A DNA stretch of 20,988 nucleotides from Wenzhouxiangellaceae bacterium (lineage in GTDB: Bacteria; Pseudomonadota; Gammaproteobacteria; Xanthomonadales; Wenzhouxiangellaceae): assembly GCA_023258355.1 (NCBI GenBank), contig JALQZL010000012.1, forward strand, positions 2,652 to 23,639. The letters run 5' to 3'. This document shows positions 14,543-20,988 of the stretch, piece by piece. Positions within the stretch are counted from its first letter, which is position 1; each line of letters opens with the position of its first letter. The notes below the pieces were generated by a model, which was given only the letters and a program-made list of their open reading frames with translations, had not been told where the DNA came from and ran no database searches. Both the position numbers and the translations under genes were made by a program.

Positions 14543-16102
14543 TTAGCCCATAGAATAATAAGTGGGTGCGCCTGGGCCGACAGGCAAACCAAACACAAAG
14601 ACCCAGATGAAAAAGAGACCCATCCAAAATAAGAGGAAGAACATGGAATAAGGCAACATGGTGGCGATCAGTGTTCCGATGCCAAAGTTCTTGTTATACC
14701 GTGTTGCCCACGCAAGGATGAGGCCAAAGTAGCTCATCATTGGCGTAATAATGTTTGTACTGGAATCACCGATTCGGTAGGCGGCTTGAATGAGTTCAGG
14801 TGCATAGCCAATCAGCATGAGCATGGGTACAAAGATCGGCGCTGTGACAGCCCACTGAGCAGATGCCGAACCCAGCATTAAGTTGATACCCGCACAGATC
14901 AAAATAAAGAAAACGAAAACAAATGGGCCTGTCAGACCAATGTCTTGGAGAAAGTCTGCGCCCAAGACGGCCGTGATAAATCCAAGATTAGACCAGCCAA
15001 AAAACGACACAAACTGGGCGGCAAAGAAGACCAATGTGACATAAAGGCTAAGCGTGGCGATGGCTGACGCCATGCCATCAATAATATCTCGATCATTTCT
15101 GACGGTACCCACGGTTCTGCCATACGCAAAACCAGTCACCAAGAAAAAAATGAAAATCCAAGCAACAATAGAGCGAAAGAAGGGTCGGGCGCTACCAGTG
15201 ATTGGGTCTCTCAAGACGCCCGTCTCAGGCACGGCAAGAAAAGCGATCAGCGCAAAGACGCCGATGGCAGCGAGTCCGGCACGCACAAGCCCACGTTTTT
15301 CTTCATTCGTGAGGGGTTCCATGGCACGATCATCAAGGATGGATGAATCGGCGTGACTGGGGTCATATTCGCCCAGCTTAGGCTCAACGACATAGATGGT
15401 GACCAAGCTACCAACAATGGTGATTAAGAAGGTGCTGACAATCATGAAGTACCAGTTGGCTGTGGCGTAGACCGCGTAGTTAGGATCCACTAACTGAGCT
15501 GCCTCCTGAGTGATACCCGAGAGCAGGGGATCAACAGTGCCAATTAATAAGTTTGCACTGTACCCGCCTGATACACCTGCAAAGGCTGCCGCCATACCTG
15601 CCAGCGGATGTCGGCCCAAGGCGAGGAAGATCGCACCACCGAGGGGTACTAGGACGACATAGCCCATCTCAGACGCCGTGTTTGAGATCACACCAGCAAA
15701 CACAATGGCCACGGTCACCACATGCTTGGGCGCATTCAGCACAATGCCTCGGACCATAGCGGAGAGCAGGCCAGATTTTTCCGCGACACCAACCCCAAGC
15801 ATGGCGACGAGCACCACACCGAGCGGCGCAAAGTTCACAAAGTTAGAGACCAAGTTACCCAGAATCATCCGCAGGCCCTCGGCATTCATCAGACTCACTG
15901 CCTCAATCATCACGCCCTCATTGCCTGGGCGAGGGTCTGCGACACTGAGACCTATGGCGCCGAAGAAGCCAGAAAGAAAGATCATTAGGGTGGCCAGAAT
16001 GGCAAAAAGAGTCACTGGATGAGGCAGAAGGTTGCCTAACCACTCTACCGTATCGAGAAATCTTGTGAATACGCCGCGGCGGGCAATGTTGGTCTGAGAC
16101 AT
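14543..16102 (-). CDS. AbgT-family transporter (p-aminobenzoyl-glutamate transporter family)
   Basis: A 519-residue, very hydrophobic inner-membrane protein with roughly 11 membrane segments across its length. Signature stretches of the AbgT (YdaH/MtrF) family are VEWLGNLLPHPVTLFAIL near the N-terminus, SNTASEMGYVVLVPLG, and SGGYSANLLIGTVDPLLSG followed by TQEAAQ. Near the C-terminus are GSASAQWAVTAPIFVPM and YRIGDSSTNIITPMMSYFG. Characterised members import p-aminobenzoyl-glutamate or export sulfonamides, so the substrate here is open. AGGA eight bases before the ATG is a good ribosome binding site. It follows cbs after a 68-bp gap with no clear promoter and precedes DUF971 by 15 bases. No abgA/abgB peptidase genes are adjacent, so a folate-scavenging operon is not indicated. 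Confidence 0.94.
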   Translation of the reverse strand: MSQTNIARRGVFTRFLDTVEWLGNLLPHPVTLFAILATLMIFLSGFFGAIGLSVADPRPGNEGVMIEAVSLMNAEGLRMILGNLVSNFVNFAPLGVVLVAMLGVGVAEKSGLLSAMVRGIVLNAPKHVVTVAIVFAGVISNTASEMGYVVLVPLGGAIFLALGRHPLAGMAAAFAGVSGGYSANLLIGTVDPLLSGITQEAAQLVDPNYAVYATANWYFMIVSTFLITIVGSLVTIYVVEPKLGEYDPSHADSSILDDRAMEPLTNEEKRGLVRAGLAAIGVFALIAFLAVPETGVLRDPITGSARPFFRSIVAWIFIFFLVTGFAYGRTVGTVRNDRDIIDGMASAIATLSLYVTLVFFAAQFVSFFGWSNLGFITAVLGADFLQDIGLTGPFVFVFFILICAGINLMLGSASAQWAVTAPIFVPMLMLIGYAPELIQAAYRIGDSSTNIITPMMSYFGLILAWATRYNKNFGIGTLIATMLPYSMFFLLFWMGLFFIWVFVFGLPVGPGAPTYYSMG

Positions 16103-16170
16103 AAATTCAATCCTAGCTGATGCTTGATTCTGTTTGGTCGCCTTGGGGTAGGCGCACTGTTATCGCTATT

Positions 16171-17559
16171 TTACGTTCGATTGGCGCGTGCTCTTAAGAA
16201 GTTCAATAAGTCGATGCGCGTAATTAATCCAAGAAACTGATCATCATCCATCACGATCGCCACATGATCACGGTTAAATATAGGCAGCAGTTCATCCATG
16301 CCGGATCGATAATCGATCAATTCTAAATCCGTCACCATGGCGGTGGAGACCGGCTGCCCGAATTTGGACTCATCTTGATAGACAGCCAACAGGATATCCG
16401 ATTCATCGATCAAGCCAACAATCCTGTCTTCATCCATGACTGGCAGTTGAGAAATGTCATAGAGCATCATTCTTTTGTAGGCATTCGACAAAGACTCATG
16501 CGCGCCAACCACCACGGCATCTCGACTCGCCATGGGTCTTGCTATCAGATCTCGAAGATCGCCATGATTGCTACCCTCAACCAAGCCATGCTCGCGCAAC
16601 CAGTAGGTGTTATACACTTTAGAGAGATAGCGATTGCCGGTGTCACAAACCAAAGACAACACGCGCTTGGGCGTGGTCTGTTCTTGGCAGTAGCGAAGCG
16701 CAGCGGCGACCAATGTGCCTGTCGATGACCCACCCATTAGGCCTTCTTTTTCCAAGAGCTGTCTGGCCATCTGGAAGCTTTCTTTATCTGAAATTGAATA
16801 AGCTTTAGCCACACGAGAGAAATCACTAATCGAGGGCAAGAAATCCTCCCCAATACCCTCTACTAACCAGCCGCCTGCTTCCGTGGGCACATGGCCTGTC
16901 GCGATGTATTCAGCCAAGATCGACCCTTCAGGATCTGCCAGGATGAGCTCAAGCTCAGGAGCCACTTTGCCAAAATAGCGAGACAGGCCTGTGACGGTGC
17001 CACTTGAGCCGACGCCAATGACGACAGCATCGAGATGCTCCTCCATTTGATGCCACATTTCAGGTCCCGTCGATAGCTCGTGCGCTTCAGGATTATCTGG
17101 GTTAGCAAATTGGTTAATGAAATAAGCATTGCCACCCTCTGCGATAATATCGTCAGCGACTTTCTTGGCAAGGTCTTGGTAATACTCTGGATGTCCTTTG
17201 CCCACATCAGAGCGGGTGATGATGACTTCTGCACCCATAGCCTTGAGCGTTGAAATTTTTTCTCGGCTCATTTTGTCTGGAATCACAAGCACAAGACGGT
17301 AACCCTTGGATTGAGCTACCAAAGCGAGTCCCAAGCCTGTGTTGCCAGCCGTGCCCTCCACAATAGTGGCTCCGGGCGTGAGTTCTCCTCGCTTTTCCGC
17401 CGCCTCAATCATGTGCAGGGCGATGCGGTCTTTGATAGAACCACCTGGATTGGTGCTTTCTAGCTTCAGAAAAAGCTCACACGGTCCCGTGTCTAGGTGA
17501 TTGACTCTGACAATCGGGGTATTCCCAATCATCTGGAGTACATTGTCAAAAATGGTCAT
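16171..17559 (-). CDS. cbs: Cystathionine beta-synthase with C-terminal CBS domain pair
   Basis: A 462-residue PLP enzyme that condenses serine (or O-acetylserine) with homocysteine or a related thiol. The PLP lysine is K43 in NPGGSIKDR. The substrate loop EGTAGNTG (68-75) and phosphate loop GVGSSGTVTG (182-191) are intact, and the pyridine-ring contact region is VCDTGNRYLSKVYN (304-317). A regulatory pair of CBS domains occupies about 343-455 (RPMASRDAVV...LPVMDEDRIVGLIDESDIL, and the copy after STAMV). No N-terminal heme domain is present, as usual for bacteria. The two CBS domains distinguish it from plain cysteine synthases. No cystathionine gamma-lyase is next to it. It follows the ydcH-like gene by 13 bases and has no strong ribosome binding site of its own, so coupling is likely. 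Confidence 0.92.
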   Translation of the reverse strand: MTIFDNVLQMIGNTPIVRVNHLDTGPCELFLKLESTNPGGSIKDRIALHMIEAAEKRGELTPGATIVEGTAGNTGLGLALVAQSKGYRLVLVIPDKMSREKISTLKAMGAEVIITRSDVGKGHPEYYQDLAKKVADDIIAEGGNAYFINQFANPDNPEAHELSTGPEMWHQMEEHLDAVVIGVGSSGTVTGLSRYFGKVAPELELILADPEGSILAEYIATGHVPTEAGGWLVEGIGEDFLPSISDFSRVAKAYSISDKESFQMARQLLEKEGLMGGSSTGTLVAAALRYCQEQTTPKRVLSLVCDTGNRYLSKVYNTYWLREHGLVEGSNHGDLRDLIARPMASRDAVVVGAHESLSNAYKRMMLYDISQLPVMDEDRIVGLIDESDILLAVYQDESKFGQPVSTAMVTDLELIDYRSGMDELLPIFNRDHVAIVMDDDQFLGLITRIDLLNFLRARANRT

Positions 17560-17572
17560 TGGTATGTGTGGC

Positions 17573-17788
17573 TTAAGTCGCAGACGTTTCCATGATGCGC
17601 GTCAGGCGGTCTTTGATGCGGAGCTTCTCACGTTTCAATTGATTGAGCGATTCATCTGACATGGGGGCGGTCCCATTTTCAGCAGCAATCACACGCTTTT
17701 CCAATTGTCTATGTTCGTTGTAGAGGGTTTTAAATTCAGGGTTAGCGCGCACCAGCTCTTCAACTTGGGCTTCCTGTGATTCAAACAT
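17573..17788 (-). CDS. YdcH-like DUF465 protein
   Basis: A 71-residue charged, fully helical protein that matches the DUF465/YdcH pattern: a short N-terminus, then NPEFKTLYNEHRQLEKRVIAAE, a turn, and a second helix LNQLKREKLRIKDRLTRIM, together suggesting a coiled-coil hairpin. Family members are small cytoplasmic proteins of unknown function. GGAG about eight bases before the ATG gives it a good ribosome binding site. The 50-bp gap from the upstream OmpA-like gene holds no clear promoter or terminator, and cbs follows after 13 bases. Confidence 0.87.
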   Translation of the reverse strand: MFESQEAQVEELVRANPEFKTLYNEHRQLEKRVIAAENGTAPMSDESLNQLKREKLRIKDRLTRIMETSAT

Positions 17789-17838
17789 GACACTTCTCCT
17801 CTCTGGCTAGTCTGACACTGACTGTAAGACAAGTCGGT

Positions 17839-18825
17839 TTATCGATCATCCAACAAGATGACATCTACTCGTCTGTTTTGACTTCTCCCATCTGACGTAT
17901 CGTTACTGGCAATTGGGAAATCTTGACCCATACCCACCGCCTCAATGCGCTCAGCATTCACGCCGAGTAGGATCAGTTGTTCACGCACGGCATCCGCTCG
18001 TTGTTGTGAGATTCTGAGATTGACGGCCTCGGCACCCGTGGAGTCGGTGTGGCCCTCAATACGAACACGTTTATCGGGCTCACTTTGTAAAAGCTCGACC
18101 ACATCGGCAAGATTGGACTGCGCTTGATCTGCCAGCTTAGTCTCACCGACCGCAAACAACACATCCCCCAGGGTGATGACCATGCCGCGGTCGGTTTCCC
18201 GCAATTCCATGAGCTCAAGACGTCTTCTCAGCGAAGCTGCTGCCTCTGAGGCCAATTCGGCTTCGCGTCGCGCGAGCGCAATTTCAGTGGCTTGGGCCTC
18301 ACTCAATAATCGGGCGGCCTCCGCTTCCTCACGCGCCATGCGTTCTCGCTCAGCAGCTTGCTGCCTTAATTCCTCTGCCGTCATGGCCTGTTGGCGGGTT
18401 CTTTGAATCTCTTCTTGAGTCGCCATGCTGGCCAATCTGGCTTGCTCCGCCTCAGCGCGAGCGCGTTGTACCTCTAAGCGGGATGCAGTCAACTGAAGCC
18501 GCGTGGTCTCCCGATCAATCTCCTCAATGCGCTCCTCAGCCTCAACCCGATAGGCTTCGGCGCGGGCGATCTCAATACGCTTTTCAGCCATGACCGTTCG
18601 ATGGTAGCGCTCATCGCCGTTGATCCCATCGCTTTGTGCTGATCTCACCGCTCGCTCAGCTTCTGCGACTGCCAGCGGGACCCGATCTGTGATGGTGGGA
18701 TCATTCAATAACCTTTCCAGTTCCGCCTTGAGATTTTGAAGACGCTGGCCATTCTCACTCGGCCCAGGCGTAGCACAGGCGCTCAACAATAAGATGCTGG
18801 CGATCACAAAGAAGCGTTGGCTCAT
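17839..18825 (-). CDS. DUF4398 / OmpA-domain outer-membrane lipoprotein
   Basis: A 328-residue probable lipoprotein. The signal peptide ends in a lipobox LSAC with Cys17; position +2 is Ala, which does not signal inner-membrane retention. Residues about 25-110 resemble DUF4398. A long Ala/Glu/Arg-rich coiled-coil stretch runs to about 205, with repeated AEAE and REEA patterns. The C-terminal OmpA-like domain (about 210-325) holds LFAVGETKL, GHTDSTG followed by NLRISQQRADAV (the conserved peptidoglycan-contacting Asp and Arg), and a closing NRRVDVIL. It should sit in the outer membrane and hold peptidoglycan, like Pal or YiaD. The start overlaps the stop of the upstream DUF4398 gene by ATGA, so the pair is coupled. 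Function beyond envelope tethering is not known. Confidence 0.9.
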   Translation of the reverse strand: MSQRFFVIASILLLSACATPGPSENGQRLQNLKAELERLLNDPTITDRVPLAVAEAERAVRSAQSDGINGDERYHRTVMAEKRIEIARAEAYRVEAEERIEEIDRETTRLQLTASRLEVQRARAEAEQARLASMATQEEIQRTRQQAMTAEELRQQAAERERMAREEAEAARLLSEAQATEIALARREAELASEAAASLRRRLELMELRETDRGMVITLGDVLFAVGETKLADQAQSNLADVVELLQSEPDKRVRIEGHTDSTGAEAVNLRISQQRADAVREQLILLGVNAERIEAVGMGQDFPIASNDTSDGRSQNRRVDVILLDDR

Positions 18826-19238
18826 CGCAAGACCTCCTCACCATAGAGCTCAACAAGCTCCGTTTTCAGTGTTTCGAAACCCAACTGCTTATCTTGCAGG
18901 CGAAGGCGAGCCAAAGCTGCCCGAGTTCTCGCCAGCGCCAGTTGCGCCTCGATCTCGGCTTGATCAGCCAAGTGTCTTGCACCTATGCGATTGCCCTCAT
19001 TGAGCACTTCCTCGGCCAACGTTAACCGACGATTGGCAAGTCTTAGCTCCAAGGGGGCGTGGTCATTGGCCCCTGCTGTCTCTGCCCGCTGAATAGCCAG
19101 TCGAGCCTTATCAAGAACACTGAGATCGGTGGGGGTGGTGGCGCAGGCGGCCAGCGCACCACACAGTGCCAAGACAAAAGCCAGTTTAAGGAGTTGTTGA
19201 ATTATTGTTAAGTGACTTGCGCTAGTTTTTGGGTGCAT
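18822..19238 (-). CDS. DUF4398 domain lipoprotein
   Basis: From the ATG at 19238 this is a 138-residue protein with a signal sequence (hydrophobic stretch about 16-30) and lipobox LAAC at Cys32. The mature part is one DUF4398 repeat unit: LDKARLAIQRAETAGANDHAP, LRLANRRLTLAEEVL and ARHLADQAEIEAQLALA, all amphipathic alpha helices rich in Ala, Leu and Arg. The frame is open upstream to 19337, and an ATG at 19277 is also possible, but those starts put extra residues before the signal peptide and lie deeper inside maiA. No clear ribosome binding site precedes any of them; translation may be coupled to maiA, whose 3' end it overlaps by 17 bases. Its stop overlaps the start of the OmpA-domain lipoprotein, so the two likely work together. 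Confidence 0.82.
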   Translation of the reverse strand: MHPKTSASHLTIIQQLLKLAFVLALCGALAACATTPTDLSVLDKARLAIQRAETAGANDHAPLELRLANRRLTLAEEVLNEGNRIGARHLADQAEIEAQLALARTRAALARLRLQDKQLGFETLKTELVELYGEEVLR

Positions 19239-19899
19239 CGGGTTGGTTTTCTGGTTTAGCCAATTGAATGTCTTCATTGTGCCCCAAATTGACGCAAATC
19301 GCACGCACTGTAGGCCATCTATCCAGCGAACAACCAAATCGCTCAGCGTTATAGGCTTGTGGGAGCAAGCAGCAGTCGGCTAAAGAGGGCTTGTCACCAA
19401 AGCAATACTGCACATCGGCTGCCGAACCATGCGCTTTGATCAGCAAAGCCTCAACCGCATCTAAGCCCAAAGCAATCCAATGGCTTGCCCATGCTTTTTT
19501 TTCAGATTCCTCGGACTGTCCGAAAGACGACAAATGGTTGAGCACGCGCAGGTTCGCTAAGGGAGCTGTATCTGCAACAATCACCTGACACAGCGCCCTG
19601 ACTTTTGCACGCTCTACCAAATCATCAGGCAATAAGGCAGGATTTGGAAAGCGTTCTTCTAGAAACTCCATAATGGCCATTGACTGGGTCAAGACCTGAC
19701 CATTCAAGACCAGTGTGGGAAGCAGTCTCTGGGGGTTCAATGCTTGATAGGCTTTACTGTGCTGCTCACCGCCATTATTGATGAGGTGCACAGGCCGATT
19801 GGCATAGGCGATTTGTTTAAAGGCGAGTGCCAACCTCACACGGTAGCTAGCGGAAGACCGCCAGTAGCCATAGAGTGTCACTTGGTCAGCTGTTGCCAT
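19222..19899 (-). CDS. maiA: Maleylacetoacetate isomerase, zeta-class glutathione S-transferase
   Basis: A 225-residue GST-fold protein that isomerises maleylacetoacetate to fumarylacetoacetate with glutathione. The thioredoxin-like N-terminal domain carries the zeta-class segment RSSASYRVRLAL (from residue 14), then LLPTLVLNGQVLTQSMAIMEFLEE, the glutathione-binding part. The C-terminal helical domain includes FGDKPSLADCCLLPQAYNAERF. In characterised zeta enzymes the motif reads SSCSWRVR; here the cysteine is alanine and the tryptophan tyrosine, while both serines remain. A GTG just before the ATG (19902) is an alternative start. It overlaps the fumarylacetoacetase gene by 14 bases, which supports the pathway assignment strongly. 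The C-terminal tail after LGHNEDIQLA is a little longer than usual and overlaps the next gene. Confidence 0.93.
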   Translation of the reverse strand: MATADQVTLYGYWRSSASYRVRLALAFKQIAYANRPVHLINNGGEQHSKAYQALNPQRLLPTLVLNGQVLTQSMAIMEFLEERFPNPALLPDDLVERAKVRALCQVIVADTAPLANLRVLNHLSSFGQSEESEKKAWASHWIALGLDAVEALLIKAHGSAADVQYCFGDKPSLADCCLLPQAYNAERFGCSLDRWPTVRAICVNLGHNEDIQLAKPENQPDAPKN

Positions 19900-20881
19900 C
19901 ACTGTAGGCCATCACAGATTGATCGATGGCGCCAAAAATGCTCTGTCCTGAACGGTCAAACATTTCAATTGAAATCTGGTCGCCGAATTGGAGAAAGGGT
20001 GTGCTTGCCTGGCCATGCTCAATGATCTCAAGCACACGCTTCTCAGCCAGGCATGAGGCACCTCGGCTGAGGTCTGTATTGGCAATGGTCCCCGAACCCA
20101 AAATAGTCCCAGCACTCAATGGACGGGTTTTTGCCCCATGCGCCAACAGTTCAGCGAAGCAAAATTGCATATCGTCTCCAGCATTGGGTTGGCCAAATAA
20201 CTCGCCGTTCAGCGTGCTGACCAAAGGCCGGTGCAATTTATTATTCCGCCAGTCATCACCAAGTTCATCGGGTGTCACCACCACCGGTCCAAGGGCAGAT
20301 CGCGGTTTGGACTGTAAGAATCCAAATCCCTTGGCCAGCTCATTGGGGATAAGATTTCTGAGTGATACGTCATTCATGATGCCTATCAGCTCGATGTGTT
20401 CACCACAGACTTCAGGAGAAGCCCCCATGGGAATGTCGCTGGTAATCACCACGATCTCTGCTTCAAAGTCAATGCCGTGATCAACCGACGCCATTTCAAT
20501 TGGATCCGTCGGCCCCAAGAAACCATCACTCACTGCCTGATACATCAGGGGGTCGGTCAAAAATGACGCCGGCATCTCCGCCCCTCGGGCGCGGCGGACG
20601 CGTTCAACATGAGGCAGGTAGGCGGAGCCGTCGAGGCACTGAAATGCTCTGGGAAGGGGTGCCGCCAGCATCTGCGAGGTGAGTGGAAAAGCCTCTTTGA
20701 GCTTGTTTGCCTTGATCTTGTCAGACAGCTCTGCCAATTGAGGTGCAGTGTGTTCCCAGCGGTCCAGCGCACTTTGTAAGGTAGGGGCGATCTCAGTCGC
20801 CTCGACAGCAAAACTGAGGTCTTGATTTGTGACCACCAAAGTACCGTCTCGGCCACCTCGTTTTAGGGTTGCAAGCTTCAT
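19886..20881 (-). CDS. Fumarylacetoacetase (fumarylacetoacetate hydrolase family)
   Basis: A 331-residue FAH-family enzyme, expected to split fumarylacetoacetate to fumarate and acetoacetate, the last step of tyrosine and homogentisate breakdown. A bacterial FAH N-terminal domain (MKLATLKRGGRDGTLVV to about residue 80) precedes the catalytic beta-roll domain. Metal and active-site signatures include VDHGIDFEAEIVVIT, GIMNDVSLRNLIPNELAKGF and the HGAKTRPLSAGTILGSGTI region. Many FAH-fold proteins act on other beta-dicarbonyls, but the overlap with maiA and the full-length two-domain layout favour fumarylacetoacetase. A good AGGAG at 20894-20898 lies 12 bases upstream of the ATG, a rather long spacing. 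It follows the truncated gene at the right edge after 29 bases. Confidence 0.92.
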   Translation of the reverse strand: MKLATLKRGGRDGTLVVTNQDLSFAVEATEIAPTLQSALDRWEHTAPQLAELSDKIKANKLKEAFPLTSQMLAAPLPRAFQCLDGSAYLPHVERVRRARGAEMPASFLTDPLMYQAVSDGFLGPTDPIEMASVDHGIDFEAEIVVITSDIPMGASPEVCGEHIELIGIMNDVSLRNLIPNELAKGFGFLQSKPRSALGPVVVTPDELGDDWRNNKLHRPLVSTLNGELFGQPNAGDDMQFCFAELLAHGAKTRPLSAGTILGSGTIANTDLSRGASCLAEKRVLEIIEHGQASTPFLQFGDQISIEMFDRSGQSIFGAIDQSVMAYSDGNS

Positions 20882-20910
20882 GGGTTTAGATCACTCCTGC
20901 CGTGCTCTAG

Positions 20911-20988
20911 TTAAGTTTTCCAGCTATCAACATAGGCCTTAAATTCAACGGACTCAGCGGCCTCTGTGACGTCTAAGGCATCGCGAGT
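20911..20988 (-). CDS. C-terminal fragment, probably homogentisate 1,2-dioxygenase
   Basis: The last 25 codons and TAA stop of a gene that enters from the right edge. The translated end reads TRDALDVTEAAESVEF then KAYVDSWKT. I do not recognise it with certainty. The placement directly upstream of fumarylacetoacetase and maiA on the same strand matches the hmgA-fahA-maiA order of some Gammaproteobacteria such as Shewanella, and a tail ending in an alanine-rich helix and a Tyr/Ser-Trp motif fits that dioxygenase group in my memory. 4-hydroxyphenylpyruvate dioxygenase is the main alternative. The existence of the reading frame is supported by its spacing to the next gene; the name is inference. 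Confidence 0.45.
   Translation of the reverse strand, partial: TRDALDVTEAAESVEFKAYVDSWKT

Noticed and set aside
15054..15356. Plus-strand open frames opposite abgT and the OmpA-like lipoprotein
   Set aside because: They are shadows of hydrophobic or Ala/Glu-rich coding sequence, with no ribosome binding sites or family features.
16103..16170. CGCC/GGCG repeat in the cbs-abgT gap as a terminator
   Set aside because: The stem has only four pairs and no T-run follows in the direction of transcription.
19239..19337. Upstream extension of the DUF4398 lipoprotein to 19337
   Set aside because: It would put 33 extra residues before the signal peptide and lies inside the maiA coding sequence.
1..20988. 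Mobile elements, phage genes, CRISPR arrays, toxin-antitoxin pairs, tRNA or rRNA genes
   Set aside because: I looked for transposase-like frames, regularly spaced repeats, small overlapping gene pairs of toxin type and stable RNA patterns and saw none; nearly all the sequence is accounted for by conserved chromosomal genes.

Overview
The window is a gene-dense piece of a gammaproteobacterial chromosome. It is most likely from a free-living, ubiquinone-using aerobe, perhaps marine, but I cannot fix the genus. The evidence is the gene order murC-ddl-ftsQ-ftsA-ftsZ-lpxC-(dciA)-secA-Nudix, which is the distal end of the division and cell wall (dcw) cluster followed by the secA region of Gammaproteobacteria, together with the ubiE-ubiJ-ubiB block. 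Every gene-free stretch is shorter than about 170 bp. I see no insertion sequences, phage genes, CRISPR arrays, tRNAs or rRNAs.

Region 1 (1-6237, plus strand): the 3' part of murC, then ddl, ftsQ and ftsA in overlapping or touching frames. A 78-bp gap with a clean hairpin leads to ftsZ, and a 164-bp leader leads to lpxC. These genes make and cross-link peptidoglycan precursors, build the Z-ring and commit lipid A synthesis. Region 2 (6247-9449): dciA (helicase loader, minus strand) lies back-to-back with secA (preprotein translocase motor, plus strand), with a shared divergent promoter region of about 110 bp. Region 3 (9449-11111, plus strand): a Nudix hydrolase fused to a degenerate ThiE-like domain, then a Sfp-type phosphopantetheinyl transferase, both tightly linked to secA.

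Region 4 (11108-20988, minus strand): about 9.9 kb of closely packed genes read leftward. Transcription order is a probable homogentisate dioxygenase fragment, fumarylacetoacetase and maleylacetoacetate isomerase (end of tyrosine/homogentisate catabolism); two coupled DUF4398 lipoproteins, the second with an OmpA domain; a YdcH-like protein; cystathionine beta-synthase; an AbgT-family transporter; a DUF971 protein; and the ubiquinone genes ubiE, ubiJ and ubiB. The two halves converge at 11108-11111, where the PPTase and ubiB stop codons share one CTAG palindrome.

Most of the window is conserved housekeeping DNA and I found no convincing undescribed system. The points most worth a second look are the lipoprotein pair translationally chained to tyrosine catabolism genes, the eroded ThiE-like half of the Nudix fusion with a PPTase beside it, the TTCG-loop hairpin between ftsA and ftsZ, and several start codons that should probably be moved (ftsA, lpxC, secA, dciA).
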